A stretch of 64,000 nt of DNA from NCBI RefSeq assembly GCF_019112545.1, contig NW_025064920.1, positions 276,759 to 340,758 of the forward strand. The letters run 5' to 3'. The number at the start of each line of letters is the position of its first letter. Within the stretch, counting starts at the first letter, position 1. Positions 24,660 to 35,163 of the stretch are shown one piece after another. Made by a program: the position numbers and the translations under genes. The notes under the pieces are model-generated. The model worked only from the letters and a program-made list of their open reading frames with translations. It did not search any database and was not told where the DNA came from. Origin of the DNA: Guyanagaster necrorhizus (lineage: Eukaryota; Basidiomycota; Agaricomycetes; Agaricales; Physalacriaceae).

Positions 24660-25130
24660 GACACCATGAACCCGAAGGTCATCGTTGACGATATTGCCCA
24701 TCGCCACGCTTGGGCTTCGTTTGAAGACCAATCTTACGACCTTATAATGGAGCACACATGCAGGACTTGTATGTCGAAAAGAGGCCGAAAAGGTGTGTAA
24801 CCATTTTGCTTTCTCGTGGATGTTCAATCTGATAGTCAACAGTAGGTACGACGACATCTAAGAGCACACTTCTCGCTGGGTGTCTGCCGCCCTGCGTCAG
24901 TGGAGGATGAAGACCTATGAAAAACAAAGAAGACATCGGACGGAGACATGACCAGTCTTGCGTTTTCTATATGACATCGTCTTCGTATCCATTTTGCGGC
25001 AGCGCATTGAATTCGACATAGACGCGGATACCAACTCTATTCGCCCCAAAGGGCTACATCCATATCAAGAGGCCCTTATCCCAAGAAAGCTCCACCCGTG
25101 CAATGCCATCCTGTGTATTACAGACTAATA
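24660..25130 (+). repeat. 0.45-kb degenerate repeat with intron-like core, copy 1
   Basis: Words shared with the other copies are GCCACGCTTGGGCTTCGTT, CACATGCAGGACTTG, and the block GTGTGTAACCATTTTGCTTTCTCG followed by ATCTCATAGTC-like sequence. GATGAAGACCTATGAAAAAC and ACATCCATATCAAGAGGCCC follow. The GTGCGTAAC...CTCGCAG core looks like a small GT-AG intron in the better copies. I do not recognise the original gene. The duplicate in the segmental copy is at 50,195-50,650. Confidence 0.55.
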
Positions 25131-25348
25131 GCTCGTCTACCCAGCAGACGAGGTACGTGAGCATTTCATCAGTCCCATCTCGATGCTAATGAATCGATGT
25201 TGCAGATTTTGTCTGAACCTGGAAACCTCAACCACGCCAGAAGCGACGTCAGAGCGCTCTCACCAAAATAATTGATCTGGATATGTGTATGCCAGTTCCA
25301 GCGGGATTTGCGATACCCATGGGAGGACGCGCAGACGCAGAATAGCAA

Positions 25349-25496
25349 GTCAATTTGATTTGTCGTCGCGATCACGTGAGCGGCGCATATCCTTAGCGCG
25401 TCGATTCAATGATAATCTATCCGTCTCACGAGTCTGCGTTCGTACGTCTATTCAAGATTTGTTCCCTATAAAACAAGAGAGCACCCGCCATCACAC
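25349..25496 (+). promoter_or_regulatory. Repeated promoter block with CACGTG and TATAAAA (copy 1)
   Basis: The block holds an E-box CACGTG (25,373-25,378), GACTCACGAGTC-type words and a TATAAAA box (25,467-25,473), about 30 bp before the ATG of the 58-codon ORF at 25,497. The same block occurs at 50,868-51,015, and in a diverged form at 43,860-44,030 (E-box at 43,883-43,888). TATA spacing suggests transcription to the right. Confidence 0.5.
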
Positions 25497-25673
25497 ATGC
25501 TTCTACTGAATAGCCTTCCAAATAGGCTTGACGTCCTTATCCCTACTCTCCAATATGGCTTTGCGAGGGTAATAGCCTTGATAGCATTTAGCAAGGTTCT
25601 TTTCACTGAAATTTCGATGACTGCGGGATTCTTGAGGAGCGGTAGAGATTTCTGTGATCATTCATGCCCTTAG
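25497..25673 (+). CDS. 58-aa ORF of unknown function (copy 1)
   Basis: An ATG 24 bp after the TATAAAA box opens a 58-codon frame starting MLLLNSLPNRLDVLI and ending with FCDHSCP. The duplicate at 51,016-51,192 differs at only three bases, and all three are silent in this frame (CTG/CTC, TCA/TCG, CCT/CCC). That supports translation, although three changes are few. The minus-strand frame, open for 101 codons in the second copy, is broken here, so the plus frame is the better candidate. The protein is rather hydrophobic and not recognised. It could also be a first exon or part of a larger decayed gene. Confidence 0.4.
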   Translation: MLLLNSLPNRLDVLIPTLQYGFARVIALIAFSKVLFTEISMTAGFLRSGRDFCDHSCP

Positions 25674-25939
25674 GTAATGGGACTTCAGCGAGGATAATGT
25701 CTCCTCATGAAATGGGATTGGCTTCATCCTCGACTTCGCGGCAGATGTTTGCGTTATGGTTCTGAGAAATTTCATACGGGCAAGGAGCCATGACATCAGT
25801 AGGGCCATACCATAGCAGCCATCCGCACATCCGCTCCACGGTCCAAATCCAACATCGTAAGTTTAGTTTTTGTTCCTATGGATTTTGTTTCATGTGTTCA
25901 CCCCAGTAACAGAGAAGAGCGATCAACCAACTTGTAATG

Positions 25940-26139
25940 CGTATCACGCCCTCCTGGTGCGGATGTGGACATCAAATGATCAATACGACCCTCCACGAAG
26001 CATGCATCCGCATTAATTTTATGGAAATGACCAAGCACGCAGCAGCTGGATGATTCATGCTGCTCGCTTCTGAGTAAGCTTCGCCCGAACTACTGTATGT
26101 ATATGACCTGGGCTGAATAGCATTCAGTGCAGTCCAAGC
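25940..26139 (+). promoter_or_regulatory. Conserved GST upstream region (copy A)
   Basis: This region shares with the upstream region of the intact GST the words CATTAA.TT.ATGGAAATGAC, TGGATGATTCATG, GAGTAAGCTTCGCC and a TATATGACCTG..CTGAATAGCATTC start region. Here the TTAGTAA of the intact gene reads TGAGTAA. It precedes the ATG at 26,140. Confidence 0.5.
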
Positions 26140-26905
26140 ATGATTACTCCGTTCGACCTTCCAACCAAGGACCGCAATTCCCCAAGGACTATGACTACCT
26201 GGCGGACCAGGTACGCGTGTAATTTATATTTGATGGCGCGTCATGAAACTAACTGGGTGATGTTGCAGGTACGCCCTAAACGTCAAAAATCTGCCGTACC
26301 GGACTGTCCACGTCGAGCTCCCCGACGTCGAAGCTCTAGCCAAAAAGATTGGCGCTGCCCACACCACGATGAAGTACGATGGTGTATCTCCCTTCTACAG
26401 CATCCCAATCATCCAGGATGACTACCGGTGCTGTCGTCTCCGATTCTCCCGCCATAGCGTATCTCGACAAGACCTACCCCTCCTCCGGGCCCGTTCTCAT
26501 CACCGCCAGGACAAAGACCCTCCAGCTTGCCTTCTTAAGCGCAGTAATCGATTCTTTCGCTCCCTTCCGGCCATTCTATGCTGTGGGGATAGTGACAGAG
26601 ATGAACGAGGCGATAGCGGTGTATTTCTTGAAAACGAGACTAGGTGGGGCTGCTAAGGCTGAAATTACGAACGGCGAAGAGCGAGAGAAGCTGTGGGGAA
26701 AAGCGAAAGAGAACCTTGGGAAGATGAGCCGGTGGTTCGAGGGTGACTTTATTATGGGGAGCGAACCGTGTTTTGCGACTACGGCGATTTGCGCGTACTC
26801 GTTGTTCATGAGGAGGATGGTTGGGGAGGAGAGTGAGGAGTGGAAAGATATCATAGGTGGGGAAGGTATCTGGATGGTTTCGAACTATATGAGAAGCTGT
26901 TGTAG
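26140..26905 (+). pseudogene. Glutathione S-transferase pseudogene (copy A)
   Basis: Exon 1 is 26,140-26,210. The intron 26,211-26,268 (GTACGC...TTGCAG) and the start of exon 2 (YALNVKNLPYRT) are all well formed. A 2-bp deletion near 26,423 (GATGACTACCGG where the relatives have GATGACTCTACCGG) shifts the frame. A further deletion of about 16-17 bp near 26,857 removes part of the C-terminal WNDGR region and shifts it again, so the original TAG at 26,903 is bypassed. The thioredoxin-like N-terminal half and the C-terminal helical half are otherwise recognisable and close to the intact gene at 28,826. A long 3' open frame starting near 26,379 is the shifted reading and not a separate gene. Confidence 0.8.
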
Positions 26906-27314
26906 GAAAGGGCGTCGAAAGAGAAAAACGAGATCCGGCAAAGGCCGACGCCGCTACTCCCTCACTTCAACTTGCACCATCGACCTTGTGCCGGTACCAA
27001 CACCAACACCATTGACGCTCTACCTACAAAGTTGGCTCTACTCGCCCTTTCACACGTTCGCTCCCAAGTCTGCCTGGCCGTAGATAATTGATAATCTATC
27101 TGCTACATAATGCATCTCGTGAGTTTGCTTTTGTTCCTATTGACTTTGAACGATCAGGAACTCATTGCGCCTGGCCGTATCTTTGCTGGTCGACAGTCAT
27201 AGCTTTCTCTGCGAGTCGAAGATGTGGGGAAATTTCTGTTTGCCACCTTACGCTCTGCAGGACGAATCTCACGAACGATGAAGATTAGTACAAGTTACTA
27301 AATACATCATGCTA

Positions 27315-27720
27315 CCCTAAGGCCATCGCCGATGATAATATCACCCATTGCCACGCTTGGATTTCGCTCGATACTGTAGCGCGACCAATCTTACAGCCTT
27401 GTAATGGCGCATACATGCAGGGCTTGGATGTTGGAAAGAAAAGTAGCGAGTGCGTAACCGATTTCTCTCTCGCAGAGTGGAAATCTCATGCTCAAAACTG
27501 GCTTCTAGGAGGTACCAAGGTCTCCAAGAGCACACTTCCAGCTACTTCACTCCGCCCGTCAGAGATGACGATAAAGAGGACAGCCAGCAGGGATGTGACT
27601 AGTCTTCCGTCGCCGCAATGTGGTACACGACGCGGTATTTCCGCCTCGCATCACGCCCTTCTCGATGTGATTAGACACAGATGTGGATACCTATACCAGG
27701 TTCCACAAAGTGCTGTGGCC
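27315..27720 (+). repeat. 0.45-kb degenerate repeat with intron-like core, copy 2
   Basis: The copy shares GCCACGCTTGGATTTCG, GGCGCATACATGCAGGG and GAGTGCGTAACCGATTTCTCTCTCGCAG with copy 1. AAATCTCATGCTCAAAACTGG, GGTCTCCAAGAGCACACTTCC and GGATGTGACTAGTCTTCC follow. It leads directly into the C-terminal GST remnant downstream. Confidence 0.5.
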
Positions 27721-27734
27721 GTATCAAGATCAGG

Positions 27735-28060
27735 GCCATTATCTCGAAGACCAAAGATCACCAAGCAAGCGCATTCTCCTCCGGACCCATACTCATACCA
27801 ACCGTGACGATGACCCTCCCACCTTGCCTTGTCCAACGCAACAACTGAAATATTTGCTTCCCCCGCTGCGACTAACTGAACGATATGACAACAGCTTACA
27901 CGAGCAAGAAGGTTTGGGTAATGGTCAAAGACAATCTCGGGAAAATGGGCAAGTGGTTCGAAAGAAGTGAAGATGACTTTGTCATGGGGAGGGAACCTTG
28001 CTTCGCCGACATGGTCATTTTCATGTTTTATACCCCACGAAGAGAATGCTCTGTGAATGC
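27735..28060 (+). pseudogene. GST C-terminal remnant
   Basis: The sequence GGGAAAATGGGCAAGTGGTTCGAA (read in pieces) with GAAGATGACTTTGTCATGGGGAGGGAACC encodes DNLGKMGKWFER and DDFVMGREPCFAD. These match the intact GST's ENLGKMNKWFEG and DFVMGNEPCFAD. The upstream part is much reduced and frameshifted, and there is no start codon or N-terminal domain. It is a third, older GST relic between copies A and B. Confidence 0.65.
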
Positions 28061-28499
28061 ATAGGCCGTAATCACTAACTGGTAAGTTGTGCATCGCTTG
28101 CATTTTTTTCTGGGCTCAGATCTTCGCAGGATCAGCACACGATCAACACGTGATGCGATTGCCTGTAGTCTTCAGGCAGATCTCCCCCATCTTCCCTTTT
28201 TCGACCGCTAGCCGACGGTTGTAGGCTTCTATGGGCACTTGGAAGAGGAAGATGCAACACTAAATAAGTGTGTTACCTTTCCTTTTGCAGAGTGTCGAAT
28301 CTCATGGATAATACGGGCGGTACGCTGACACCGTTTGGGCAAGTAAATCACCCTACCTTGAAGGACTGCACCGAAACACTAGCTACGACACTCAGGCTCC
28401 GCTCAATACTGTTGGTCTATTCTACTTCCATCATCAACATTGTACATAGAGTTGTCTCTCATTGGCGCCACTGCATCCTTTCCTGCGTCTGGATTATCT

Positions 28500-28825
28500 G
28501 TCTAATATCGTAAGTTTGGCTTGGTCCTATGTCAATAGAATTTGCTTCACGTGTTTGCCCCAGTAAACTGGAAGAGTCCGAAGGGAGCAGCCATATTGTG
28601 ATGTATATCGTCTGGACAACGAAATCCCGCTGGTTTCTCATCCGCGGTCGTGGATATCAATAAGAGCGGCCACCGAAGCATACACCCGCGTTAACTTCAT
28701 GGAAATGACAAAGACCGCAGTTACTGGATGATTCATGCCAGCTACTTAGTAAGCCTTGCCTGAAATGTTGTATATATATAATCTAAGCTGAATAGCATTC
28801 CTTGCAGTTGTGGTGAACTCACAAC
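28500..28825 (+). promoter_or_regulatory. Promoter of the intact GST gene
   Basis: This region is conserved with the upstream regions of the other GST copies. It contains TGGATGATTCATG (28,725-28,737), TTAGTAA (28,746-28,752) and a TATATATATAAT box (28,771-28,782), 44 bp before the ATG. TTAGTAA matches the recognition site of the fungal Yap1/Pap1 oxidative-stress bZIP factors, and TGATTCA resembles a one-mismatch AP-1/Gcn4 site. Stress induction is therefore plausible, but this is inferred from motifs. Confidence 0.5.
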
Positions 28826-29615
28826 ATGATTACTCTGTACGACCTTCCGACTAAGGCAGCCGATTCTCCGGGGACTATGATGACCTGGCGGACCAGGTAT
28901 GTGTGTATCTTCAAGGCGCGCGCCAAAGCTAACCAGGCGATGTTGCAGGTATGCTCTAAATCTCAAAAGTCTGCCCTACCGCACTGTCTACGTCGAGCTC
29001 CCCGACGTCGAGGCTCTAGCCAAAAAGATCGGTGCCGCCCCCACCAGGACGAAGCCGGATGGTGTATCTCCCTTCTACACGATCCCAATCGTCCAAGATG
29101 ACTCTACTGGGGCCGTCGTCTCCGACTCTCCCGCTATAGCGGCTTATCTCGACAAGACCTACCCCTCCTCCGGGCCCGTTCTCATCCCCACTGGGACGAT
29201 GACTCTCCAACTCGCTTTCTCCAGTGCAGTCGCCGATGCGTTCGGTCCCTTCCGGCCATTCTACACTGGGGGGATAGCGACAAAGATGAACGATGCGACG
29301 GCGGTGTATTACTTGAAAGCGACACTAGGTGAGGCTGGCAAGGTTGAAATGCCAAAAGGGGAGGAGCGAGAGAAGCTGTTGGTACAAGCGAAGGAGAACC
29401 TTGGGAAGATGAACAAATGGTTCGAAGGAAGCGAGGGGGACTTTGTTATGGGGAATGAACCGTGTTTCGCGGACACGGCGATTTGTGCGTTTTTGTTGTT
29501 CACAAGGAGGATGGTTGGGGAGGAGAGTGAGGAGTGGAAAGACGTCGTTAGTTGGAATGATGGCAGGTGGGGAAGGTACCTAGAGAACTTCAAGCCATAT
29601 GAGAAACTGTCGTAG
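28826..29615 (+). CDS. Glutathione S-transferase, etherase-related type (intact)
   Basis: Two exons (28,826-28,896 and 28,949-29,615) flank a 52-nt GT-AG intron and encode 245 aa. Joining restores WRTRYALNLKSLPYRTVY. The N-terminal thioredoxin-like domain (about residues 1-95) carries SPGTMMTWRTR, a motif position where basidiomycete etherase-related (GTE) transferases have SPNTWKTR. It also has the glutathione-binding VSDSPAIAAYLD (near residues 80-92; the S of DSPAI contacts the glutamyl group in GSTs). The C-terminal helical domain has ENLGKMNKWFEG and DFVMGNEPCFADTAICA. Likely role: glutathione conjugation or glutathione-dependent cleavage of phenolic or lignin-type compounds in the cytosol; the substrate is unknown. 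It is the only undamaged member of the GST array in this window, and about 330 bp of upstream sequence is conserved across the array. Confidence 0.85.
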
Positions 29616-29960
29616 AAAGGATCTTCGAATACCCACTCGATTTTCCGCCGATTCTTTCAAAGGCAGCCGTCGAGCGACATTTTCTTTATGAGGAAATTCC
29701 GCCGTTGTTGGGAAAGATCGCTTTCCGTTCGTGTTTGGCGGGTCTGTGTTTTATTGCTGTGTTCAAGTTCTTTGTACTCTCTCTGCGTTATTTCTCTTGA
29801 CCACATTATGAACAACAAAATATATCGGAGCGGTATATTTATCACGGCTTTTGGTGTAGCTGTTTCATCGTGTACATTGTAGCGAGTGACCTCAGTTCGA
29901 ATCTGTGAATGTCCATTCCTGAAGCAACTTCATCTTTCCTTTTTATGTAAAGAACTAAGA
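29613..29960 (+). repeat. GST 3' flank with tRNA-like short repeat
   Basis: The 3' flank of the intact GST is copied after the chimeric GST at 52,241-52,590. It contains a pol III-like pair: an A-box-like TTGGTGTAGCTG (near 29,848) and a B-box-like CAGTTCGAATCT (near 29,892), about 45 bp apart, followed later by a run of T. A more diverged copy with TTTGGTGTAGTC and CAATTCGGATCT is at 30,290-30,345. I read these as short tRNA-derived repeats and not tRNA genes. Confidence 0.4.
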
Positions 29961-30399
29961 AGATTAGATCCAGATTCACCAGGAGGCCATTGTTGGACCT
30001 CGAATAATCATTTGGTTCAGATGCAGGCACTCTTAAAGACAAGCCTGACGCGATATTTTCCTTGTCGTCGAGTCTCGCCTGTCCAGCTTCGCTCTGTTGT
30101 ACTGCTTGCGACCATTCAATTACCACACACTCCTCCATCGTGCCCAGCTGTTCTCTCTATGGCGACACTTTTCCGTTATGTATCAGAGTACTTACTGGCC
30201 TGCATACATCCCTCGTTCCTCTACGTGGCTGATTGGTAAGATCATTTCGTGGAGATAATGGGCTGGGCGCGCGCCTGTATCATAAGTATCCTTTGGTGTA
30301 GTCATTTCTTTACCGGACGACCTCAATTCGGATCTAGGAAGATCTACTTACGTATACATTCCAGTTCTTACTTTGCACACGCAGTGCATAAACACAGAA

Positions 30400-33060
30400 A
30401 CTCGAAGAGGGTACGGGTCTAATCTGGCTCAGGATTAAAACGAAAGAGCGGTGTAGGTAGTGAAGAGAACGGAGGCTACCACAACAATGACGAGGGAGAA
30501 TAAGGACATGTACAGTCGGTCCATAGCTGAGGGGCGAATCCAGGGCATAGTAACGCATGTGCCTTCCAGCTTGCACTTGAGAGAGCATATTCGGAGTCGT
30601 ACGAACTATGGATTCCTACACGAATGTTAGCTCCATTCGTGAGGATGCTATACCTACTCGCGGGGAGAGATAGGCAGTGTGCCTCACAGATGGACTTACT
30701 CAACATTTGCTCTTTGGGTCCAGCACATCGCACGGGGGCTATGAGCGCAGATATCGAGACCGATGAGATATGAAATCCTGGGAGAGGTGGAGTTGGATCT
30801 TAGGCTAATCCATATGTACAGAGCTTGGTTCCTTTGCGGTGGTATTACAAGTACCTTCGGCGATCGTATTGCGATGGGCCGTCGTCGTCAAGCCTATACA
30901 GTGGACTTTACAGCATTCTGCTAAAAGTACTGTCTCGAAGCCTGAAGAAAGCTTAAGAGAAAATGGAGATGGAGATTGCACAATGACGCACGGCGTTTTT
31001 TTTTTGAGATTAACGGTAACATTATCGTCCTCCAGCCAACAAATTCACGCTTTATATTCTCGCCAACGCCAAGATGGAATGGTCCAGGAGAAAGAGACGG
31101 ATGTGCGGGAACCAGAACGGTTTCGTTCGTCAACGAAGTCAGTACGTAGCGGGAAACCATGTTAGCTCCTCAATGTCATCGTGGTCAGGAGGGAAGGAGG
31201 AGGAGGGAGGGGACATTGGGCCTCAAACGTATTGGTATTGAGCAGGATGGGATTATTCATGGACGTCGGGAGCAAGGAAGGCCGTGACTATGTGACGCCA
31301 TACGGACCTTCCTGGTCGTCTCATCTTTTTCTCTTCCTTCCACCACGGCAGCAGAATTCGTCGCTGCGAATCCTTACCGTGTCAAGAACGACCTCAGTAA
31401 TTCTTACCCATTACGTCCGCTGCCGATGGAAAGGATTTCTCTTGGAGCGTGCACCCGATACCTGCCGATGAGATGATATCTTGTTCATGGTCCTAGGGAG
31501 TTTTCAACGGTTGGTGCAGCATCATTATCATTGTAGCGAGAGACTGAACAAAATTCATAGCTACGACCTCTGCTTCACTGTTGCATACTGCTTGCCCAAT
31601 TCTTCCTCTGCAGACAGACGGATGCATCAGTATATCCTGAACAACTGTTTCAGCGTGGAGGACCGAGCTAGTGGTCAAGGTGGGGAGGAAGTCAGCAATG
31701 TCGGAGAGGTTGGATCTGCCTGGTGCTGGTGACGAAGCCGAGGCGGAGGGAACGAATGGTCTGGCATCGTCGTTGTCAACCCCGATGGGCTGACCGACGC
31801 CATATTGTTGTATACGGTGTTTGTCAGTTCATCGCGACTGACGCGATGGTGCCAAGTCTTCTCGTCCCTCTTGGCGCGCATGAAGTCCACCCAGTCGTTA
31901 GGGTCACTGTAGGTCGTGGTGTATGGTGTGCCAGAGCGGCGTTCGTTCCTCCGACGCCATCCTATCATCATAGTGGGGCTTGCCAAGGAGGGTCAGTAGG
32001 TACTATCTTACCCAGACATGATGGACAAGAGTCGGTGCGTCGTCTGGAGTTTCACCAGGGATATACTGATCATCATCCAGGATTGAGAGCGTATGCCGGT
32101 GCAAATCGAATGGATGGATAGGCAGCGTGTGGCTCGGTTCAGTATCAATCTGGTTCCTCCAGGCCGTCACCTGTTCGATGACCTCAAATAGTTTTCCTGC
32201 TACCAATGAGTTCCTCAGTTTCTGTACCAGTGAATGACGCACTCACCAAAATATCTCCTTCACAAGCAAACGGCATATTATCCCGCTCATTTAGTGGAGT
32301 CTCCATGGCCCTATTCCTAAAGGCTACAGTGTTTTCAAACCCAAAGATGCTGAGCTGCGATGTGACGATTAGTAGAAACTCCTTCGTATTCGCGATCGTG
32401 GCTCACTAGAATGTACGTCCAGTCCCGGATCTCGGACATTGGCACCTCTGAGTCCTCCATGTTGCGAGATGAGTTCATATTGGAATCTGGCAGGTTGACT
32501 TTCGATTCGCGGTCGTTGTACAAATTACAAATCACGAGCCCTGAAGACATGAGCCTTTGTTTTCTTTTCGGACGGCTGGCAAACCACAGCGGGTACATCT
32601 TTCTTCTTCCCATATCAAGTGCTCAGGTTGAGCGCTCTCTGTTAGTTTGACGTCAATCATTGTTTGGTGCAAGTATGATAAAATCTTCCTGTGCTCGATT
32701 TGCTTCCTTGACGGTCACTTGCCACCGGGATATCTAATACAGATAGGATCGTCCTCCTTCTTGATATTTCTCCAAGTTTCGGTCTTCGTGGTCTTCTCAT
32801 ACTGGTACGCGAACCCTAATTATCAGTTGGTCAAACGAAACTCCGCTACGGACCTAATGTCTAATCCTGTGGCGCAGCATCAACCAATACGTCCGCCACA
32901 ATGGACCAAGGTACACGTTTAATTTGTTTCTGTTCTTCCGATATGTACCTATATGGTATATGCAGGGTTTCTGGCTTTCATTTGCACGGAGCAAACAAAT
33001 CTCTCGCGTGTTGAAGTAGCACACCCTCCATGTCACTCTTACCTTACATAATCGTAGCTA
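30400..33060 (-). pseudogene. Unidentified gene family P, copy 1 (decayed)
   Basis: Minus-strand blocks in order from the right are LPDSNMNSSRNMEDSEVP, EIRDWTYILVSHDR, HIAAQHLW, then (after frame breaks) EQVTAWRNQIDTE, PIHPFDLHRHTLSI and ETPDDAPTL. An ASEERTPLWHTI-like segment follows, and towards 30,500 a hydrophobic stretch that could be membrane-spanning. At least three related copies lie at 39,660-42,250, 45,360-46,560 and 52,585-53,290. Many in-frame stops and shifts occur, so no product is likely. I do not recognise the family. Confidence 0.5.
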
Positions 33061-33066
33061 CCAATA

Positions 33067-33114
33067 CTGGAGATCGAAAGTCAACGCTTACTAGCTTTTG
33101 ACTTTCGACTCCAG
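33067..33114. other. Short hairpin-forming inverted repeat
   Basis: Two arms of about 17 bp, CTGGAGATCGAAAGTCAA and TTGACTTTCGACTCCAG, face each other across a spacer of about 13 nt, with one unpaired base. No T-run follows, so it is not an obvious terminator. Function unknown. Confidence 0.5.
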
Positions 33115-33254
33115 ACCTGGCTTTCCCCGCTGCGCTTCGCAACCTGCTCTCAACATCGCGAAGGCATACTCGGTGCGTTACCTTTGGCTCTGCAGGATGA
33201 ATCTCATGGACGATGCAGGAAAAACGAATTCATGACTCTACATTGTCATGCTTG

Positions 33255-33665
33255 AGTTTTGCTTGATGTCATAGTGCGGCGATCCTTACGGCGTCGTCCA
33301 TGCAGGACTTGCGTGTTGGAAGAAAAGGAACCGGTGCGTAACTGTTTTATATCTTCGCAGACCATGAATCTCATTCAAGACTGGCCTTTAGGGTGCGATG
33401 ATCTCAATGACCTCTCTCCGCCAATCAAAGGGATGAAGACCTTTGAAAAACGAAGAGGAAAAGATGCCTTAGCGGCTAGTAGAGGCGTGGCCATTCTTCC
33501 GTTTCCAATCTACTACATCACTTGGTCTCGGGACTTTGACCTTCTGCTGCCTCGGATCCCCTCGATACTATCCGACATGCCAGTGATCGTCGCAAGAAAG
33601 TGCTACATACATCACAATATCGAAGCCTTTTTAAAGAACGAAGACCATCATGCAGACCCCACCTG
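33255..33665 (+). repeat. 0.45-kb degenerate repeat with intron-like core, copy 3
   Basis: This copy has CATGCAGGACTTGCGTGTTGG, then GGTGCGTAACTGTTTTATATCTTCGCAG, then GAATCTCATTCAAGACTGGCC and GATGAAGACCTTTGAAAAACG. It ends in AGTGCTACATACATCAC...ATCGAAGCC. It is closest to the copy at 43,040-43,330. Confidence 0.5.
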
Positions 33666-33719
33666 AGTGATGCCTTTACCATTCACGAATAGTTGACGGC
33701 ATTTCTCTATGGATGTTTC

Positions 33720-33945
33720 GACCGTTTGGTTGAAGAGCGGGGGGCGGAACCCGGTCCGGAAGACCGACGCGCGTCTTTTGTCATTACTCCCACCGCTCGC
33801 TACCAAAAAGTACTCGAAAATCGCCTTGAATGGTTTCGCAGGAGCTGGGCTTTGCTCGGTACTCTCAGGTGTAGCAGCGGTGAATATCTATCGGGCAGAG
33901 TAGTATGCGAGTTGGAGGGACCTGCAGATATGTGCGTTCATTTTC
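33720..33945 (+). repeat. Repeat shared with 55,365-55,515
   Basis: The word TTTGGTTGAAGAGCGGG, the run GGAACCCGG.CCGGAA, and GTCGGAGGGACCTGCAGATATGT-like sequence (here GAGTTGGAGGGACCTGC) recur at 55,365-55,515. The plus frame here is open (LVEERGAEPGPEDRR...) but is disrupted in the other copy. The origin is not recognised. Confidence 0.45.
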
Positions 33946-34199
33946 TTCTTTTCTCTCTCTCTCTCTCAATCTTATGGCTGCATAGTCCTCGTTCGGACAC
34001 TACTTCCCGCTTTAACTTCCACTATCGAGCGGTACAAACGCGAACACGATCGACACTCTACCTACAAAGTCGGCTCTACTCCACCCTTTCGCACGTTTGC
34101 CTCCAAGTCTACCTGACGATAGATAATCTATCAGCTATCTCGTAAGTTTACTTCTGCTCCTTGGATCTGGTTTCCCCAATAAAACAAAAGTGTAGTCAG

Positions 34200-34424
34200 C
34201 CAACATGTGATGCGTATCATCTGAATAATAAAGGCCCGACTCCGCGGTCTTGGACGGTATGGTCGTGGATGTCAATAGGTTACGAGCGGCCACTGTACAT
34301 CCGCATTAACTTCGTGGAAATGACAAAGATCATAGCTATTGGATGATTCATATTAAGTATGCCTCGCGCGAACTATAACCCAAGCTGAACTGCATTCATC
34401 TTAGAGTCATAGTGAACCCCCAGC
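34200..34424 (+). promoter_or_regulatory. Conserved GST upstream region (copy C)
   Basis: Shares CATCCGCATTAACTTCGTGG, AATGACAAAGATC and TTGGATGATTCAT with the intact GST promoter. The TTAGTAA and TATA parts are degenerate here (TTAAGTATG). A promoter-like block at 34,000-34,160 (CTACCTACAAAGTCGGCTC and GATAGATAATCTATC) is also present after copy A near 27,020. Confidence 0.45.
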
Positions 34425-35163
34425 ATGATTAATCTGTACGACCTTCCGTTCAAAGCCCCAAATTCCCCAGGGACATTAAAAACCTGGCGACCAGGTACGC
34501 GTATATTGCACTACACGCGTATCATAAAACTGACCAGGAAATGCGGCAGGTATGCCCTAAACCTCAAAAACCTGCCCTACAAGACCGTCTATGTCGAACT
34601 CCCCGACGTCAAAGCTCTAGCCAAAGAGATTGGCGCCCCCACCAGCACGAAGCCTGATGGCGTCTCCCCCTTCTACACGATCTCCATCACCCAAGACGAC
34701 CCCATCGGTGCCGTAGTTTCTGACTCGGTCGTCGTAATAGCTTATCTCGACAAAGCATACCCTTCCTCCGGGCCCGTTCTCATCCCCGCCGGGACGATGA
34801 TCCTCTAGCTCGCCTTCTTAAGTGCAGTAGTCGCCGCTTTCGTTCCCCTCCTGCCATTCCGCTTTCCGGTACTGACGACGAAGACGAACGAGGCGACAGC
34901 AGTGTATTTACTGAAGACGAGGCTGCATGTGGCTGTCAAGGTTGAGATGCTGAAAAGGCGAGGAGCGAGAGAAGCTGTGGGTAAAAGCGAAGGAGAACCT
35001 TGGGAAGATCAGCAAGTGGTTCGAAGGAAGCCAAGGTGACTTTGTTATGGGGGGCGAACCGTGTTTCGCGGACACGGTGATTTGCGTGTATCTGCAGTTC
35101 ATGAGGAATATGGTTAGGGAGAAGAGCGAGGAGAGTTTCACGCCGTATGAGAAATTGTTGTAG
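34425..35163 (+). pseudogene. Glutathione S-transferase pseudogene (copy C)
   Basis: Exon 1 (from 34,425) and the intron boundaries are recognisable. One G is missing at the end of exon 1 (TGGCGACCAG for TGGCGGACCAG), which puts exon 2 out of frame. Exon 2 then has a nonsense codon at 34,806 (CTCTAGCTC, where the relatives have a Gln codon). An extra base lies near 34,955, and about 45 bp is lost before the last TTCACGCCGTATGAGAAATTG. The N-terminal domain sequence is well preserved (LNLKNLPYKTVYVELPDVKAL), so the inactivation is not very old. Confidence 0.8.

Larger units (their letters stand above)
21374..26500. repeat. Segmental duplication, copy 1
   Basis: This segment is collinear and nearly identical over long stretches with 46,562-52,012. 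Both begin with the words ATTGAATAAA..GTTAAGCAAT. They then share the tRNA-like motif, a first gene-like ORF, the decayed F-box/WD-like gene, the 0.45-kb repeat, the 58-codon ORF and the 5' half of a GST gene. Copy 1 lacks about 230 bp present in copy 2 (between 22,811 and 22,812, compared with about 48,045-48,300). It also lacks a 29-bp block found near 47,490. Confidence 0.85.

Noticed and set aside
26379..27083. A 234-codon plus-strand ORF
   Set aside because: It is the shifted reading of GST copy A caused by the 2-bp deletion near 26,423. It runs past the original stop because of the second deletion, so it is not a separate gene.
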